47,530 nucleotides of DNA from Pleurocapsales cyanobacterium LEGE 10410 (GCA_015207195.1 JADEXJ010000034.1:1-47530), one strand, 5' to 3'. Counted from the stretch's first letter, positions 17,542 through 25,860 are shown. Notes: a model not told the origin generated them from the sequence alone. Numbers and translations are program-made.

Positions 17542-17750
17542 CTTGAAATTGGATATATTTAAGGCGTAATCCGCGCACCTTTGCTAGCTTGATGTGTTTA
17601 CTTGATTTATTTAAGAACCAGCATAATCAAAAAACTAAATCCTCAGGGGGGTGTTCCGACTTTGCGTCGATGCGATCGAATAGTAGGATGAGAAAATGAA
17701 CGTTTTGATGACCTGCTTAGAATCAGATAACCATAGAGCGACCAAAAGCG

Positions 17751-18503
17751 ATGACGAAAAATGACGAATTAGGTATGATAGAAGCTGAATTCAGCAGTCC
17801 TCTAGATCAAATTGATTCAGTAGAGTCAGAATCTCACATACCACCTCCAGATCCAGAGCGAATGCTAGAATTGCTAGAATCCGATCAGGCTTCCGATAGG
17901 ATGTTGGCAGCAAGGGCGTTTTGTGAACTCAAAGAGCGACGCTCTATCCCCTTACTGATCGAACTATTGAACGATGTTTGTCCTTTGGTTAGGGTTAGCA
18001 CTACCTATGCTTTGGGGCGCAACACCGATCCTAGTGCGGTCGAGCCATTGATTGGATTGTTAGCCACAGATTTCAATGGTTATGTACGTAAGGGCATAGT
18101 TTGGGCATTAGGTAACAGTAAAGACCGTCGCGCCCTTCGACCCTTAATTCACGCTCTCAAAACTGACATCTCGGCAGTAAGACTTTGGGCAGCTAGTGGT
18201 TTGGCGCAGATTGCTCCCATAAATTATGAAGATATCATTGCTGCTATTCCCCCTTTGATTCAAGGTTTAAGAAGGGATGAAATTGCAGCAGTACGGAGTA
18301 ACTGTGCCTGGGCGATTGGACAGCTGTGTCGCGAGCTACCTTCAAATGTTATTTATGCCACTGCGATCGATGCTTTGATCGAATCTTTGGTAGAGGATGA
18401 TGATTTTGGTGTTAAGGACGATGCCAGAAGTGCTATTCTCAAAGTTGGCGATCCTCGTGGTTTACAGATGATCGAAGAATTGGAATTTGAAGGATTGATC
18501 TAG
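17751..18503 (+). CDS. HEAT-repeat protein, IaiH-like
   Basis: The 250-residue protein consists of an acidic 35-residue leader and five to six HEAT repeats of the phycobilisome-lyase type. Examples are DRMLAARAFCELKERRSIPL, VRVSTTYALGRNTDPSAVEP, VRKGIVWALGNSKDRRALRP and VRSNCAWAIGQLCRELPS. Domain layout and length match cyanobacterial IaiH (IscA-interacting HEAT protein), which binds the iron-sulfur scaffold IscA. The older annotation of such genes is phycocyanobilin lyase-related (CpcE-like), but CpcE normally sits with cpcF and phycocyanin genes, which are absent here. The identification rests on recalled overall similarity and is moderate. ATG 17751 overlaps a short 22-codon leader ORF starting at 17696. 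Confidence 0.72.
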   Translation: MTKNDELGMIEAEFSSPLDQIDSVESESHIPPPDPERMLELLESDQASDRMLAARAFCELKERRSIPLLIELLNDVCPLVRVSTTYALGRNTDPSAVEPLIGLLATDFNGYVRKGIVWALGNSKDRRALRPLIHALKTDISAVRLWAASGLAQIAPINYEDIIAAIPPLIQGLRRDEIAAVRSNCAWAIGQLCRELPSNVIYATAIDALIESLVEDDDFGVKDDARSAILKVGDPRGLQMIEELEFEGLI

Positions 18504-18883
18504 CTCTTTTAATCAATGTATCAGCTTAACGCTCAGCTTTTGACTAAAATATCTTTGATTTTGATGGCGACATAATTTATATTGTTTTGCTTTTTTGTTA
18601 GGACAGATAATTAAAAGCGTCTGAGGCGTGCTGAGGTTTCCTGTAAATGGTCGCACGGCGTACGGCTTGAGGTTGCCTCAAGTCCTCGTGGCAACTCAGC
18701 TTGCGTAATCACATAATATGAAATCTAAAAAAAACTGAAATAATACTGAAATAATATTAATCGTCAAACATCAACAAGAAATGCCAGATAATTTTTGATT
18801 AAAGCGGTAATTGCTGTTGATTAGCTGTTTCTTCTTACCACTTCATACTATCCACATTAAAAAAATAATTAAGTAACCATAAT
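18504..18883. other. Intergenic region with a repeat-like hairpin cluster
   Basis: This roughly 380-bp gap has no credible ORF. At 18620-18705 it is locally GC-rich compared with its flanks and contains CTTGAGGTTGCCTCAAG (a hairpin) near 18664-18680, the word GGTCGCACGGCGTACGGC just before it, and related AACCTCA/TGAGGTT words around it. This resembles a decayed mobile or REP-like repeat. The rest is AT-rich and must include the promoter of the ubiX-like gene. Confidence 0.4.
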
Positions 18884-19489
18884 ATGACCAAACCCCTGAC
18901 TGTTGGCGTGAGCGGTGCTTCAGGATTGATTTATGCTGTACGCGCTTTGAAATATTTATTGGCTGCCGAATATACAGTTGAGTTAGTTGCTTCCCGCGCC
19001 ACATATATGGTGTGGCAAGCAGAGGAAAATATTCGGATGCCCGCAGAACCAGAACAACAAGAACTTTTTTGGCGAGAGAAAGCTGGAATTAAAACGGCAG
19101 GAACTCTCAACTGCCATCGCTGGGGAGATGTGGGTGATAATATCGCTAGTGGTTCTTTTCGTACTTTGGGAATGGTGATTATTCCCTGTAGCATGAGTAC
19201 AGTAGCTAAAATCGCTACGGGCTTAAGCTCGGATTTATTAGAAAGAGCAGCGGATGTGCAAATTAAAGAGGGCAAGCCTTTAGTTGTCGTTCCCAGAGAA
19301 ACGCCGTTTAGTTTAATTCATCTACGCAACCTGACTACTTTGGCCGAAGCTGGGGTAAAAATCGTTCCTGCAATTCCCGCTTGGTATCATCATCCTAAAA
19401 CTATTGAAGACTTGGTAGATTTTGTAGTCGCTCGTGCTTTGGATACTTTGGATATTGATTGCATTCCTTTAAAACGTTGGCAAGGATAA
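18884..19489 (+). CDS. ubiX: Flavin prenyltransferase UbiX-like
   Basis: This 201-residue protein belongs to the UbiX/Pad1 flavoprotein family, which attaches a dimethylallyl group to FMN and so makes prenylated FMN for UbiD-type decarboxylases. It begins with the Rossmann-like flavin motif VGVSGASGLIYAVRALKYL (about 7-25). It also has the conserved IIPCSMSTVAKIATGLSSDL (about 99-118), RAADVQIKEGKPLVVVPRET, and the C-terminal IPAWYHHPKTIEDLVDF. In cyanobacteria the partner UbiD is thought to serve plastoquinone or another quinone pathway. No ubiD gene is in this window. The start at 18884 places the flavin motif at the normal distance from the N terminus. Confidence 0.92.
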   Translation: MTKPLTVGVSGASGLIYAVRALKYLLAAEYTVELVASRATYMVWQAEENIRMPAEPEQQELFWREKAGIKTAGTLNCHRWGDVGDNIASGSFRTLGMVIIPCSMSTVAKIATGLSSDLLERAADVQIKEGKPLVVVPRETPFSLIHLRNLTTLAEAGVKIVPAIPAWYHHPKTIEDLVDFVVARALDTLDIDCIPLKRWQG

Positions 19490-19516
19490 AGCAAAGCGTG
19501 ACCTAAGGAATGAGAA

Positions 19517-20065
19517 TTAGTTAGTCACTGGGGTGGCTTTAGTTACAGAACCGTTATTTACTCCCATGACAAAAGTTAGGGGAGTATCTGGATAGTTTCT
19601 CGCTACCTGCCGATAGACTGAATAGTTGGTAGGCAAATTGAGTCTTTCGCCCTCTCGATCAAATTTGACTCGATATTCTACTTCGCGTAATAGTTCGGGC
19701 TTGCCAATTTCTTCATAGGGACGTTTTTTGATTGCCTCTATTTCCTCAATAGTGGGCTTTGGAGGATTTTTGGGCCACCAAATTCCTTTGTCATCCTGAT
19801 ATACTGCCCCTTCTGGTTTTTCTCCATTGCGATTAACCAAAGAAGCTGACTCAAATTTTTCGTATTTTGGTCGTTTATCTCCTTGAAGATCGTTGCCGTA
19901 GGGAACGCGCCAGGTAAGAGTAGTTTTGGCGGTGGCTTCATATTGTCCTGCACCTGATTCTGATGTACCACAGCTATTGAGAGCGATCGCCAGAATCAGA
20001 CTACCCGTAGCTGAGAAGATTTGCTTAAATTTCCGTTGAGAAAAAAATTTGGAAGTTTGCATCAT
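19517..20065 (-). CDS. Hypothetical lipoprotein
   Basis: The 182-residue product carries a lipoprotein signal: a basic N terminus (QRKFKQ), a hydrophobic core and the lipobox ALNSC with the modified Cys at about residue 32. The mature part is rich in Pro, Glu and Lys and contains GIWWPKNPPKPTIEEIEAIK, YRVKFDREGERL, and near the end FVMGVNNGSV. I do not recognise the family. It is probably anchored in the outer membrane or the plasma membrane, facing the periplasm. It converges with ubiX (27 bp between stops) and is divergent from the M23 peptidase gene. Confidence 0.65.
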   Translation of the reverse strand: MMQTSKFFSQRKFKQIFSATGSLILAIALNSCGTSESGAGQYEATAKTTLTWRVPYGNDLQGDKRPKYEKFESASLVNRNGEKPEGAVYQDDKGIWWPKNPPKPTIEEIEAIKKRPYEEIGKPELLREVEYRVKFDREGERLNLPTNYSVYRQVARNYPDTPLTFVMGVNNGSVTKATPVTN

Positions 20066-20191
20066 AAGTATTTTTAATGAATATTAAATTTGGTGTAAAA
20101 CAAAATTAAATTATGTAAATATATGTAGTGGTTATATTTAATACATAAAGAAATATTACCAAAGTTGTAAATTAATAAGATTAGTTAAAAA

Positions 20192-21253
20192 ATGGTGAGG
20201 AATATATTATTTGGATTAATGATAGCAGGAGTAATGCCCCCTATTCCCACCAGCCCTAGAGTACCAAGTGAGAAGAAAGCTGTTGCAGCATCACTAATTA
20301 CTAATAATAGTTTAACTTCACCCTGTGTCTCATCAAATTCATCAATTAATTGTTCCGATCAAACTGTCCCTGTCATAGAAACTCCCAACCTACGGCAAAT
20401 AGCTAACGTCTTGTTATCAGGCTCGATTGCCAGTTGTGAAGAGCGATCGCTTAATAGAAAATACGATCACCAGCTACTTCAGGCTCAAAATCGCCAGAGC
20501 CAAAACTTAGACTCTTCTACTCACGACGAAATTGCTCTTACTTCGGTTGCAAATATTGAAAAACCTCTTCGCATAACCGATGCTCTAATATCATTGGGCA
20601 AATCAATTACGCTAGAATGCGCTCGTTTCTGGCACAGCCCACTCGATCGCAAGCCAGCCATCTCTGCATCTGTGCCAATTTCCAACTCTACCAATCAAAA
20701 TACTTCTACTACAATAGTTCCTTTATCAAAGTTTCCCAAATTATCCCGCAGTAGTCTGATTGTCTCTTTTCCTCAAGAAAATAGTTCTTTCGTTCCTCAA
20801 AACACTAAGCTTGCCAACCCCGCACCAGAGAGCAAGCGAATTGCCAGTCCCTTTGGCTGGCGTAAAAGACCCTATAGCAATCAGCAACAATTTCATCAGG
20901 GGATTGACTATGGTGCGCCCTATGGTTCACCTGTAGTTGCCATAGGTAACGGAATTGTGACTAAAGTTGTTTCTGGCTGTGCCGATTTTGGCAGTTTGTT
21001 CTGTGGGGGACAGTTGGGCAACTGGATTGAAATCGATCACGGTGATGGAGTGATTGGTACTTATGGTCACTTAAAAAATAGTTCAATTATGGTTGAAGCA
21101 GGAATGAAAGTGCGGAAAAATCAGAACATTGCTCAGGTAGGTAGTTCTGGTTGGTCAACAGGAGCGCATTTGGATTTCCGCCTCAAAGTTGATGGCGAAC
21201 ACGAAGATCCAGCCAAGCACGTGATGGCGATCAAGCGAACCGACAAGGACTGA
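20192..21253 (+). CDS. M23 family metallopeptidase (LytM/NlpD-like)
   Basis: This 353-residue protein has a hydrophobic N-terminal segment (a signal peptide or short anchor), a long low-complexity Ser/Asn-rich spacer, and a C-terminal peptidase domain at about 220-350. The domain shows the M23 zinc motif: HQGIDYGAPYGSPVVAIGNG (first ligand His and Asp), GNWIEIDHGDGVIGTYGHLK, and the catalytic GAHLDFRL near the end, where the usual HxH appears as HLD. The Asp in place of the second His should be checked; several M23 homologues with such changes are non-catalytic activators of amidases. Two extra cysteines (CADFGSLFC) form an insertion typical of cyanobacterial members. Likely role: peptidoglycan remodelling in the periplasm. 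Confidence 0.82.
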   Translation: MVRNILFGLMIAGVMPPIPTSPRVPSEKKAVAASLITNNSLTSPCVSSNSSINCSDQTVPVIETPNLRQIANVLLSGSIASCEERSLNRKYDHQLLQAQNRQSQNLDSSTHDEIALTSVANIEKPLRITDALISLGKSITLECARFWHSPLDRKPAISASVPISNSTNQNTSTTIVPLSKFPKLSRSSLIVSFPQENSSFVPQNTKLANPAPESKRIASPFGWRKRPYSNQQQFHQGIDYGAPYGSPVVAIGNGIVTKVVSGCADFGSLFCGGQLGNWIEIDHGDGVIGTYGHLKNSSIMVEAGMKVRKNQNIAQVGSSGWSTGAHLDFRLKVDGEHEDPAKHVMAIKRTDKD

Positions 21254-21324
21254 TTGAGTGGGTAAAGACAGTGAGTATTAGAGCCTGGTTGTTAAATAAA
21301 TCTTGAATCCATTAAAAAAACTTT

Positions 21325-21410
21325 CTACTCTCTACTTCCTACTCCCTACTCCGATGGCGAAGCCGAGTCCTTTAGGGCTACTCCCTACTTTAAAAAACTC
21401 CCTACTTCCT
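21325..21410. repeat. Heptanucleotide repeats (CTACTCC type) between the M23 and cupin genes
   Basis: Four heptads in phase (CTACTCT, CTACTTC, CTACTCC, CTACTCC) lie at 21325-21352. A 25-bp interruption follows, then further CTACTCC and CTACTTT units to about 21391 and a partial copy at 21398-21410. The units are the reverse complement of the GGAGTAG heptads found at 25851. This is the short tandemly repeated repetitive (STRR) type of element. Confidence 0.65.
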
Positions 21411-21462
21411 CAAGAAAATTGCTTTGCAGTATCTGCAATGTTCGACAGCCGACAAACAAGCA

Positions 21463-21951
21463 TTAATGATGAATATAGGGGGCAAGTTCTGTCCATAGAT
21501 CGGGAAATGATGTTTGAAAATAACTAGCTTGAGCGATTTCTAAATCGCGGTAGTCAAAGCCTGGTGCCACAGATTCTCCCAGCAGCCCAAATTCTCCAGC
21601 TTCCAATACCGCAGCTTTCCAACATCCCCCAGGAACTAGCAGCTGAGCAACTTCTCCAAGAGCAAAATTGAGTCCTAACTTGACCTTGCTTAGTTCACCC
21701 GCAGGACTAATCATAAAATAGGTGATAGGCGAACCAGCGTGGAAATAGTGCAGAATATCTGACTGGTTCTTGTGTAAATAATCAATCGGACGGTCATCGG
21801 TAAGCAGGTAGTAGATCGAGGTAAGTATACTGCGATCGCTGCCTACTCTTGCAGTAGTCACATTAAAATTCGAGCGATAGCTCTCGCTAAAGTATCCTCC
21901 TTCGATGTGTTCTGTCAGAGATAGCTGTTGAATCAGATCGTGTTTGTTCAT
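21463..21951 (-). CDS. Cupin domain protein, DUF985 family
   Basis: This 162-residue protein matches the DUF985 cupin family. Diagnostic blocks are LTEHIEGGYFSESYRS (about 12-27), SILTSIYYLLTDDRPI, LHYFHAGSPITYFMISP with a possible metal or ligand His, and LLVPGGCWKAAVLEAGEFGL followed by GESVAPGFDY. The fold is a beta barrel. A few family members have been connected to sugar or nucleotide epimerase-like activity, but the biochemical role is not settled. The stop region lies about 60 bp from the heptad-repeat tract. The gene may be co-transcribed with the unknown gene upstream at 22518, with a 96-bp gap. Confidence 0.85.
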   Translation of the reverse strand: MNKHDLIQQLSLTEHIEGGYFSESYRSNFNVTTARVGSDRSILTSIYYLLTDDRPIDYLHKNQSDILHYFHAGSPITYFMISPAGELSKVKLGLNFALGEVAQLLVPGGCWKAAVLEAGEFGLLGESVAPGFDYRDLEIAQASYFQTSFPDLWTELAPYIHH

Positions 21952-21979
21952 TGAATCATCCTCAATTGTAGTGTTTAAA

Positions 21980-22020
21980 TTGGTAAAAACAAGATTAGTT
22001 AACTGCTTGTAAGTAGTAGG
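21980..22020. repeat. Dispersed repeat, copy 1
   Basis: The segment TTGGTAAAAACAAGATTAGT and the following bases (TAACTGCTTGTAAGTAG) closely match the segment at 25819-25860, which carries TTGGTTAGGACAAGATTAGT and TAATTGCTCGGAAGTAG. Both copies lie in intergenic space. Copy 2 runs directly into a heptad repeat, while copy 1 ends in a degenerate GTAG-rich tail. Confidence 0.6.
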
Positions 22021-22047
22021 TGGTGTAGGAGAAAAGTTCTTTTGCTC

Positions 22048-22518
22048 TCAACCGTCAGCCATAACATCAAGTTCAATTTCTTGGGGATTGATTCCTAAGA
22101 TTAGGCGATCGCCATAATCAAGATGGGGGATTTTGGGAGCGATCGCTTCTAAAATGGAATCGTCTTGAAAATGTCCGATTTTGGTTTCGGGATGGGGATA
22201 ATAAATCCATCCTTCATAAATAATCTTGCGGTGCATAATCTTGCAGGGAGAAAAAGAAAAGGTTTCGGGAGCATAATTAGGATGCCACTTTACCCGCTTG
22301 AAGGTATATTTCGGCTGAATAACTCTAAAAACATGTGGTGCAATTGAAATATTTAACGTTCCTAAGAAAAAACCACTAAGATCGAGTCCTAATTGCTGAA
22401 AAAAAGGTAGCTGCATCTCCAATGTACCTCGTTCATAAGGACTATCCTCAGCATTACCTGAGGCAACCTGATGACCTGGTTTTACTATACCCGCAAGAGT
22501 AGTTAAGTTGGATTCCAT
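22048..22518 (-). CDS. Hypothetical protein, possible riboflavin-kinase-like barrel
   Basis: The 156-residue protein has no family that I can name with certainty. Its layout is an N-terminal TLAGIVKPGHQVASGN, a middle block FFLGTLNISIAPHVFRV, then HRKIIYEGWIYYPHPETKIG, and a C-terminal YGDRLILGINPQEIELDV. The order G-x-V-x-x-G-x-x-x-A-S, then GTLN(V/I)x(I/L), then a Tyr-Pro strand and a GD-x-(L/V)-x-(L/I) ending resembles archaeal CTP-dependent riboflavin kinases (DUF120). The similarity is weak and untested. It starts in an AT-rich region and may be upstream partner of the DUF985 cupin gene. Confidence 0.5.
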   Translation of the reverse strand: MESNLTTLAGIVKPGHQVASGNAEDSPYERGTLEMQLPFFQQLGLDLSGFFLGTLNISIAPHVFRVIQPKYTFKRVKWHPNYAPETFSFSPCKIMHRKIIYEGWIYYPHPETKIGHFQDDSILEAIAPKIPHLDYGDRLILGINPQEIELDVMADG

Positions 22519-22695
22519 TTAATTTGCCGTAGAGCTTAGATATCTTGGTTGGGATTACCGCTTCAAATATTGTGTCAGAAAATTAATGCAAGTTTTGAGA
22601 CTAAAAATTCTCAAGCTTTAAAAAAGTAAAGATATTTAGCAATTGACTGGGACATCGATCGCTAAAATAAAATTAATTTCTTTCAGTAATTATTA

Positions 22696-23439
22696 ATGAG
22701 TACTTTTCCCGAAACTTTGGACGCAGCAGTCGAACAAGCAAAAGAAGCTACCCTATCAGCGATCGCCGATGGCTATAAACTGATTCAGGTTGAATTAGTC
22801 ATCCCCGAAATTGCTCTTAAGTCTGAAGCCCTAGCCTTAGAATTTGCCAATTTATTTGCTAGTCGTGGTTCGGGGGTTAAGGTAATGTTTCCCGATACGG
22901 GTGCATCCGCCTTAGCCAAACGCAACTGGGGAGAACAAGCGTTTCAGGTGACAGATTTGGGTAGTCGCTTTACTTCTATTGAAACAAAAATTGCCCCCGA
23001 AGATGAAATTTTTATTGTTGCCTGTCCTTCGGCGGTAGAGGTGGAACGGGTGGAGAAATTGAGCAATCTAGCAGGCGATCGACCTGTAATTTTTCTGATT
23101 CCCCAATTAGAAGATGTCGCCGTAGTTGGTATTGGTTTGGCTGCACGACAGTTGAGAGAACGCTTTATTAAAAATATTTATTCTTGTTACTATTTACGTC
23201 CCATTGAAGAAGGCGCAGTCTTGCGTTGTCATCCCTCTCCTTGGCAAATATGGTTAGAGCAGGAATCGAGCTATAAATTGGCGACAGAACTATCTGCTAA
23301 GCCAATGGGAGAAGATTTGGAAAGATTGATGATCCGCTTGACTAATCCCGAAACAGAGAGTGGGGATAGTCCCCAGCCTAGGAAAAGAACTAATTTACTG
23401 GGCAATTTACAGAAATTTCTCAAGGCTCTTAGTCAATAG
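22696..23439 (+). CDS. DUF1995 family protein
   Basis: The 247-residue protein matches the DUF1995 family of cyanobacteria and chloroplasts. It opens with FPETLDAAVEQAKEATLSAI and contains the typical VELVIPEIALKSEALALEFA, the central EDEIFIVACPSAVEVERVEK, RPVIFLIPQLEDVAVVGIGL and a C-terminal GAVLRCHPSPWQIW. Plant homologues (LPA3-like) have been connected to photosystem II assembly, which is a possible but unproven role here. It is soluble, with no signal peptide. The C-terminal 25 residues are basic and variable. It converges with the lipoprotein gene downstream. Confidence 0.8.
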   Translation: MSTFPETLDAAVEQAKEATLSAIADGYKLIQVELVIPEIALKSEALALEFANLFASRGSGVKVMFPDTGASALAKRNWGEQAFQVTDLGSRFTSIETKIAPEDEIFIVACPSAVEVERVEKLSNLAGDRPVIFLIPQLEDVAVVGIGLAARQLRERFIKNIYSCYYLRPIEEGAVLRCHPSPWQIWLEQESSYKLATELSAKPMGEDLERLMIRLTNPETESGDSPQPRKRTNLLGNLQKFLKALSQ

Positions 23440-23468
23440 TTTGACTGTTGGCAGTAGTTAAAGATTCA

Positions 23469-23975
23469 CTAATCATCCTTTGTCACGTTACGATTGATAA
23501 TCAAGATTTTCCACTGTCCCAATTGGCTGGCTTGAAAGGCTATTTGACTGCCATCACCGCTGATTGTAGGATGCCTAACAGAACCTCTGACATTGACGGT
23601 TAAAAGTTCCGATTTTTGAGTTTGACGATTGTAGACAAAAATATCTGTTTTGCCTCTTTCGGTGGAGACATAGGCAATATATCGCCCATTAGAACTTAAT
23701 GCTGGCTGATCTTGAGCAGAATCTCGACGATTGAGATTAGGTAGAGACACCAATCGTTTTGACTCTAAATCGTAAAGAAAAATGTCTCTTCGCCCACGAC
23801 GATCTGAAGCAAAAGCAAGATAGCGTCCATTAGGACTGTAGGCGGGATGTTCTTCGGCAGAGTTGCTGTTAATGCCTCCAGGAATAATTTCGGGTTGTGT
23901 CAACAAGTTGCTGCTACAACCGCTAATCAAAGCTAGGGCAATCAACCACAGTTTGAAAATCATAGTCAGCCTCAC
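23469..23975 (-). CDS. TolB-like beta-propeller lipoprotein
   Basis: This 168-residue protein has a lipoprotein signal peptide with lipobox ALISGC (Cys about 20) and then three WD40-like PD40 repeats: EHPAYSPNGRYLAFASDRRG, QDQPALSSNGRYIAYVSTER and RHPTISGDGSQIAFQASQLG, each followed by an (I/L)-F-(V/L)-Y type strand. These repeats are typical of the TolB propeller, but TolB has about six and an N-terminal domain, so this is a short relative, probably a periplasmic binding or assembly module. No tol-pal genes are adjacent. Its 3' end is 30 bp from the end of the DUF1995 gene. Confidence 0.8.
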   Translation of the reverse strand: MRLTMIFKLWLIALALISGCSSNLLTQPEIIPGGINSNSAEEHPAYSPNGRYLAFASDRRGRRDIFLYDLESKRLVSLPNLNRRDSAQDQPALSSNGRYIAYVSTERGKTDIFVYNRQTQKSELLTVNVRGSVRHPTISGDGSQIAFQASQLGQWKILIINRNVTKDD

Positions 23976-24361
23976 GTTGTTTTGCAGCAGGCGATCGCCA
24001 TTAGATTAACACGACTCAATTCAACAGCAGTTTTAATTAAGAAAATCTGTGTACTGGCAATCGGCTTTTTCTCTACTAATATTTCTAACTCGATTGCCCA
24101 ATTCATTTGATTTTCTCGTTTGTATGTAGCTTAGGTACTGCTTTGATGCTATCTTTTTCTAGATTAAATCTTAATTTAAATATTTTCTTAGATATTTTTG
24201 TAGATCACTTAGCAATAAAATTGGCAATTTATTACAGCAGTAAAATTACGGTTATTTTAATAGTAAAAAAACTCAATACTTACTCAGTATATTTACGATT
24301 TCTCCTGTAAAATTATGCTTAATTATTAAAATCCCATGAACCTAAATATCTCCTGAGGAAA
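23976..24361. other. AT-rich intergenic region upstream of the sugar transferase
   Basis: This roughly 385-bp stretch lies between two divergent genes. It carries a 67-codon open frame (24107-24310) whose product is an AT-driven run of Leu, Ile, Phe and Lys with no ribosome site; I do not regard it as a gene. A good ribosome-binding site TGAGGAAA lies just before the ATG at 24362. Promoters for both genes must be here, but none is clear by eye. Confidence 0.4.
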
Positions 24362-25801
24362 ATGTTCTATAGTAAACAACGGTCGAAATATTTATCGACT
24401 TTGCTGATGTATAGTCGTACTTCTCGCATGATCATTGTATGCCTGCTAGTTGTCGGGGATGTTATTGGTCTGCTAGTATGCTTCAATTTAGCTCTTCAAA
24501 TACGTGTATCTGAAACTTTGGATTTGAGAACTCCAATTTTATACGGTTTGATTGCAATGTATTTGTTTGGACTATACCTTACGGACACGTACAAGCTAAA
24601 CAGGGAAGTTTCTGGAGTTAGACTTTCAGAAAGAGCGGTGATTGGTATTTTAGTAACCATTGTTGGTGTTACCTGTGGTATTTATTTTACGGGATTGTGG
24701 GGTAGCGAACCAATTGTCGGAAGAAGCGTCTTGCTAATTAGCGTATGTCCGTTCTCTATCTGGGCAGTCAGCAGCAGGATGATTGTCGATCGCTGGCTTA
24801 GAGCCAATCAGCAGATCGGTCGATTTCTAGTTTTAGGGAACTATCAAAAAGTTGTAGATTTTAGAAGAGAACACCGCAGATTAAATTTCCGTACTGAATT
24901 TGTCCCCTTCTTCGATTATTTTGCGGAAGATACTAGTGTCGAGCGCAATCTGGAAATTGGTGGTAACACCTTGTTAGATACTGTAGATAATTTTGACTCG
25001 ACCTGGAAACAGCAGTACTGGTCGGGAATTTTAATTGACGGGGCAGAACGTAATCTATCCGAGCAGATGATCCGAGAGCTAATGGATATGAGGCTCAAAG
25101 GAGTATACGTCTATAGCATAGCCGACTTTTGCGAACAGTTTTGGCAAAAGATTCCTCCCAAATATATACAGGACGATTGGTTTGCTTTCACTTCTGGGTT
25201 CAACATTCTACACAATCGGATCAAGGTGAAATTGAAACAGGCGATCGACCTAGTGGTAGCAGGTGTAATGCTGATCGTGACCTTGCCGATTACAATCCCA
25301 GTGGCGATCGCCATTAAGCTAAATAGCAAAGGACCGATCTTTTATTCTCAGGTCAGAACTGGGCTGAATGGTAAGAAGTTTCGCGTGCATAAGTTTCGTT
25401 CTATGTATCAAAACGCCGAAGCCAGAGGAATCCAGTGGGCAACCGAAAAAGACCCGCGCATTACTCCCGTTGGCTCGTTTATTCGCTTAACCAGAATTGA
25501 TGAACTTCCTCAACTTTGGAACGTGTTTAAAGGAGAAATGAGCCTGATTGGACCTCGCCCCGAACGACCAGAATTTGACCTCCAGCTGAGAGAAGAAATT
25601 CCCTATTACGACGTGCGATATTTGGTCAAACCAGGTATCACTGGTTGGGCGCAGGTTTGTTATCCTTATGGTGCTTCGGTGGAAGATGCTTATCAAAAGG
25701 TAGCCTACGACCTTTACTACATCAAAAACTATTCAATCTTTCTAGATCTGGCAATCGCGATTAAAACCTTGAGAGTTGTAGTTTTGGGGAAAGGTAGGTA
25801 G
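24362..25801 (+). CDS. Polyprenyl-phosphate sugar-phosphate transferase (exopolysaccharide initiation)
   Basis: This 479-residue protein is a polyisoprenyl-phosphate hexose-1-phosphate transferase of the WcaJ/WbaP group. It should place the first sugar of an exopolysaccharide, capsule or sheath unit onto undecaprenyl phosphate in the plasma membrane. Four N-terminal membrane helices (about 20-145) precede a soluble Rossmann-like domain (about 150-275). The catalytic bacterial sugar transferase domain (about 285-479) starts with a fifth hydrophobic segment (LVVAGVMLIVTLPITIPVAI), then GPIFYSQVRTGLNGKKFRVH, the catalytic Asp-Glu in TRIDELPQLWNVFKGEMSLI, GPRPERPEFD and VKPGITGWAQVCYPYG. No other glycosyltransferase genes are adjacent. 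The Shine-Dalgarno sequence TGAGGAAA supports the start. Confidence 0.92.
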   Translation: MFYSKQRSKYLSTLLMYSRTSRMIIVCLLVVGDVIGLLVCFNLALQIRVSETLDLRTPILYGLIAMYLFGLYLTDTYKLNREVSGVRLSERAVIGILVTIVGVTCGIYFTGLWGSEPIVGRSVLLISVCPFSIWAVSSRMIVDRWLRANQQIGRFLVLGNYQKVVDFRREHRRLNFRTEFVPFFDYFAEDTSVERNLEIGGNTLLDTVDNFDSTWKQQYWSGILIDGAERNLSEQMIRELMDMRLKGVYVYSIADFCEQFWQKIPPKYIQDDWFAFTSGFNILHNRIKVKLKQAIDLVVAGVMLIVTLPITIPVAIAIKLNSKGPIFYSQVRTGLNGKKFRVHKFRSMYQNAEARGIQWATEKDPRITPVGSFIRLTRIDELPQLWNVFKGEMSLIGPRPERPEFDLQLREEIPYYDVRYLVKPGITGWAQVCYPYGASVEDAYQKVAYDLYYIKNYSIFLDLAIAIKTLRVVVLGKGR

Positions 25802-25818
25802 ATATCGCAGTAGGTTAA

Positions 25819-25860
25819 TTGGTTAGGACAAGATTAGTTAATTGCTCGGAAGTAGGAAGT
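25819..25860. repeat. Dispersed repeat, copy 2
   Basis: The segment contains ACAAGATTAGTTAATTGCTC followed by GGAAGTAG, nearly the same as the copy at 21980-22020. It directly precedes the heptad tract, so the two together may form one repeat unit. Confidence 0.6.

Noticed and set aside
17696-17764. 22-codon leader ORF overlapping the start of the HEAT-repeat gene
   Set aside because: It has a weak ribosome site and ordinary composition, but nothing shows conservation or an attenuator-like structure.
21303-21527. 74-codon plus-strand ORF after the M23 peptidase
   Set aside because: It runs through heptad repeats and then opposite the cupin gene; composition reflects the repeats.
24107-24310. 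67-codon ORF before the sugar transferase
   Set aside because: AT-driven Leu/Ile/Phe/Lys composition, no ribosome site, and position in a promoter region.
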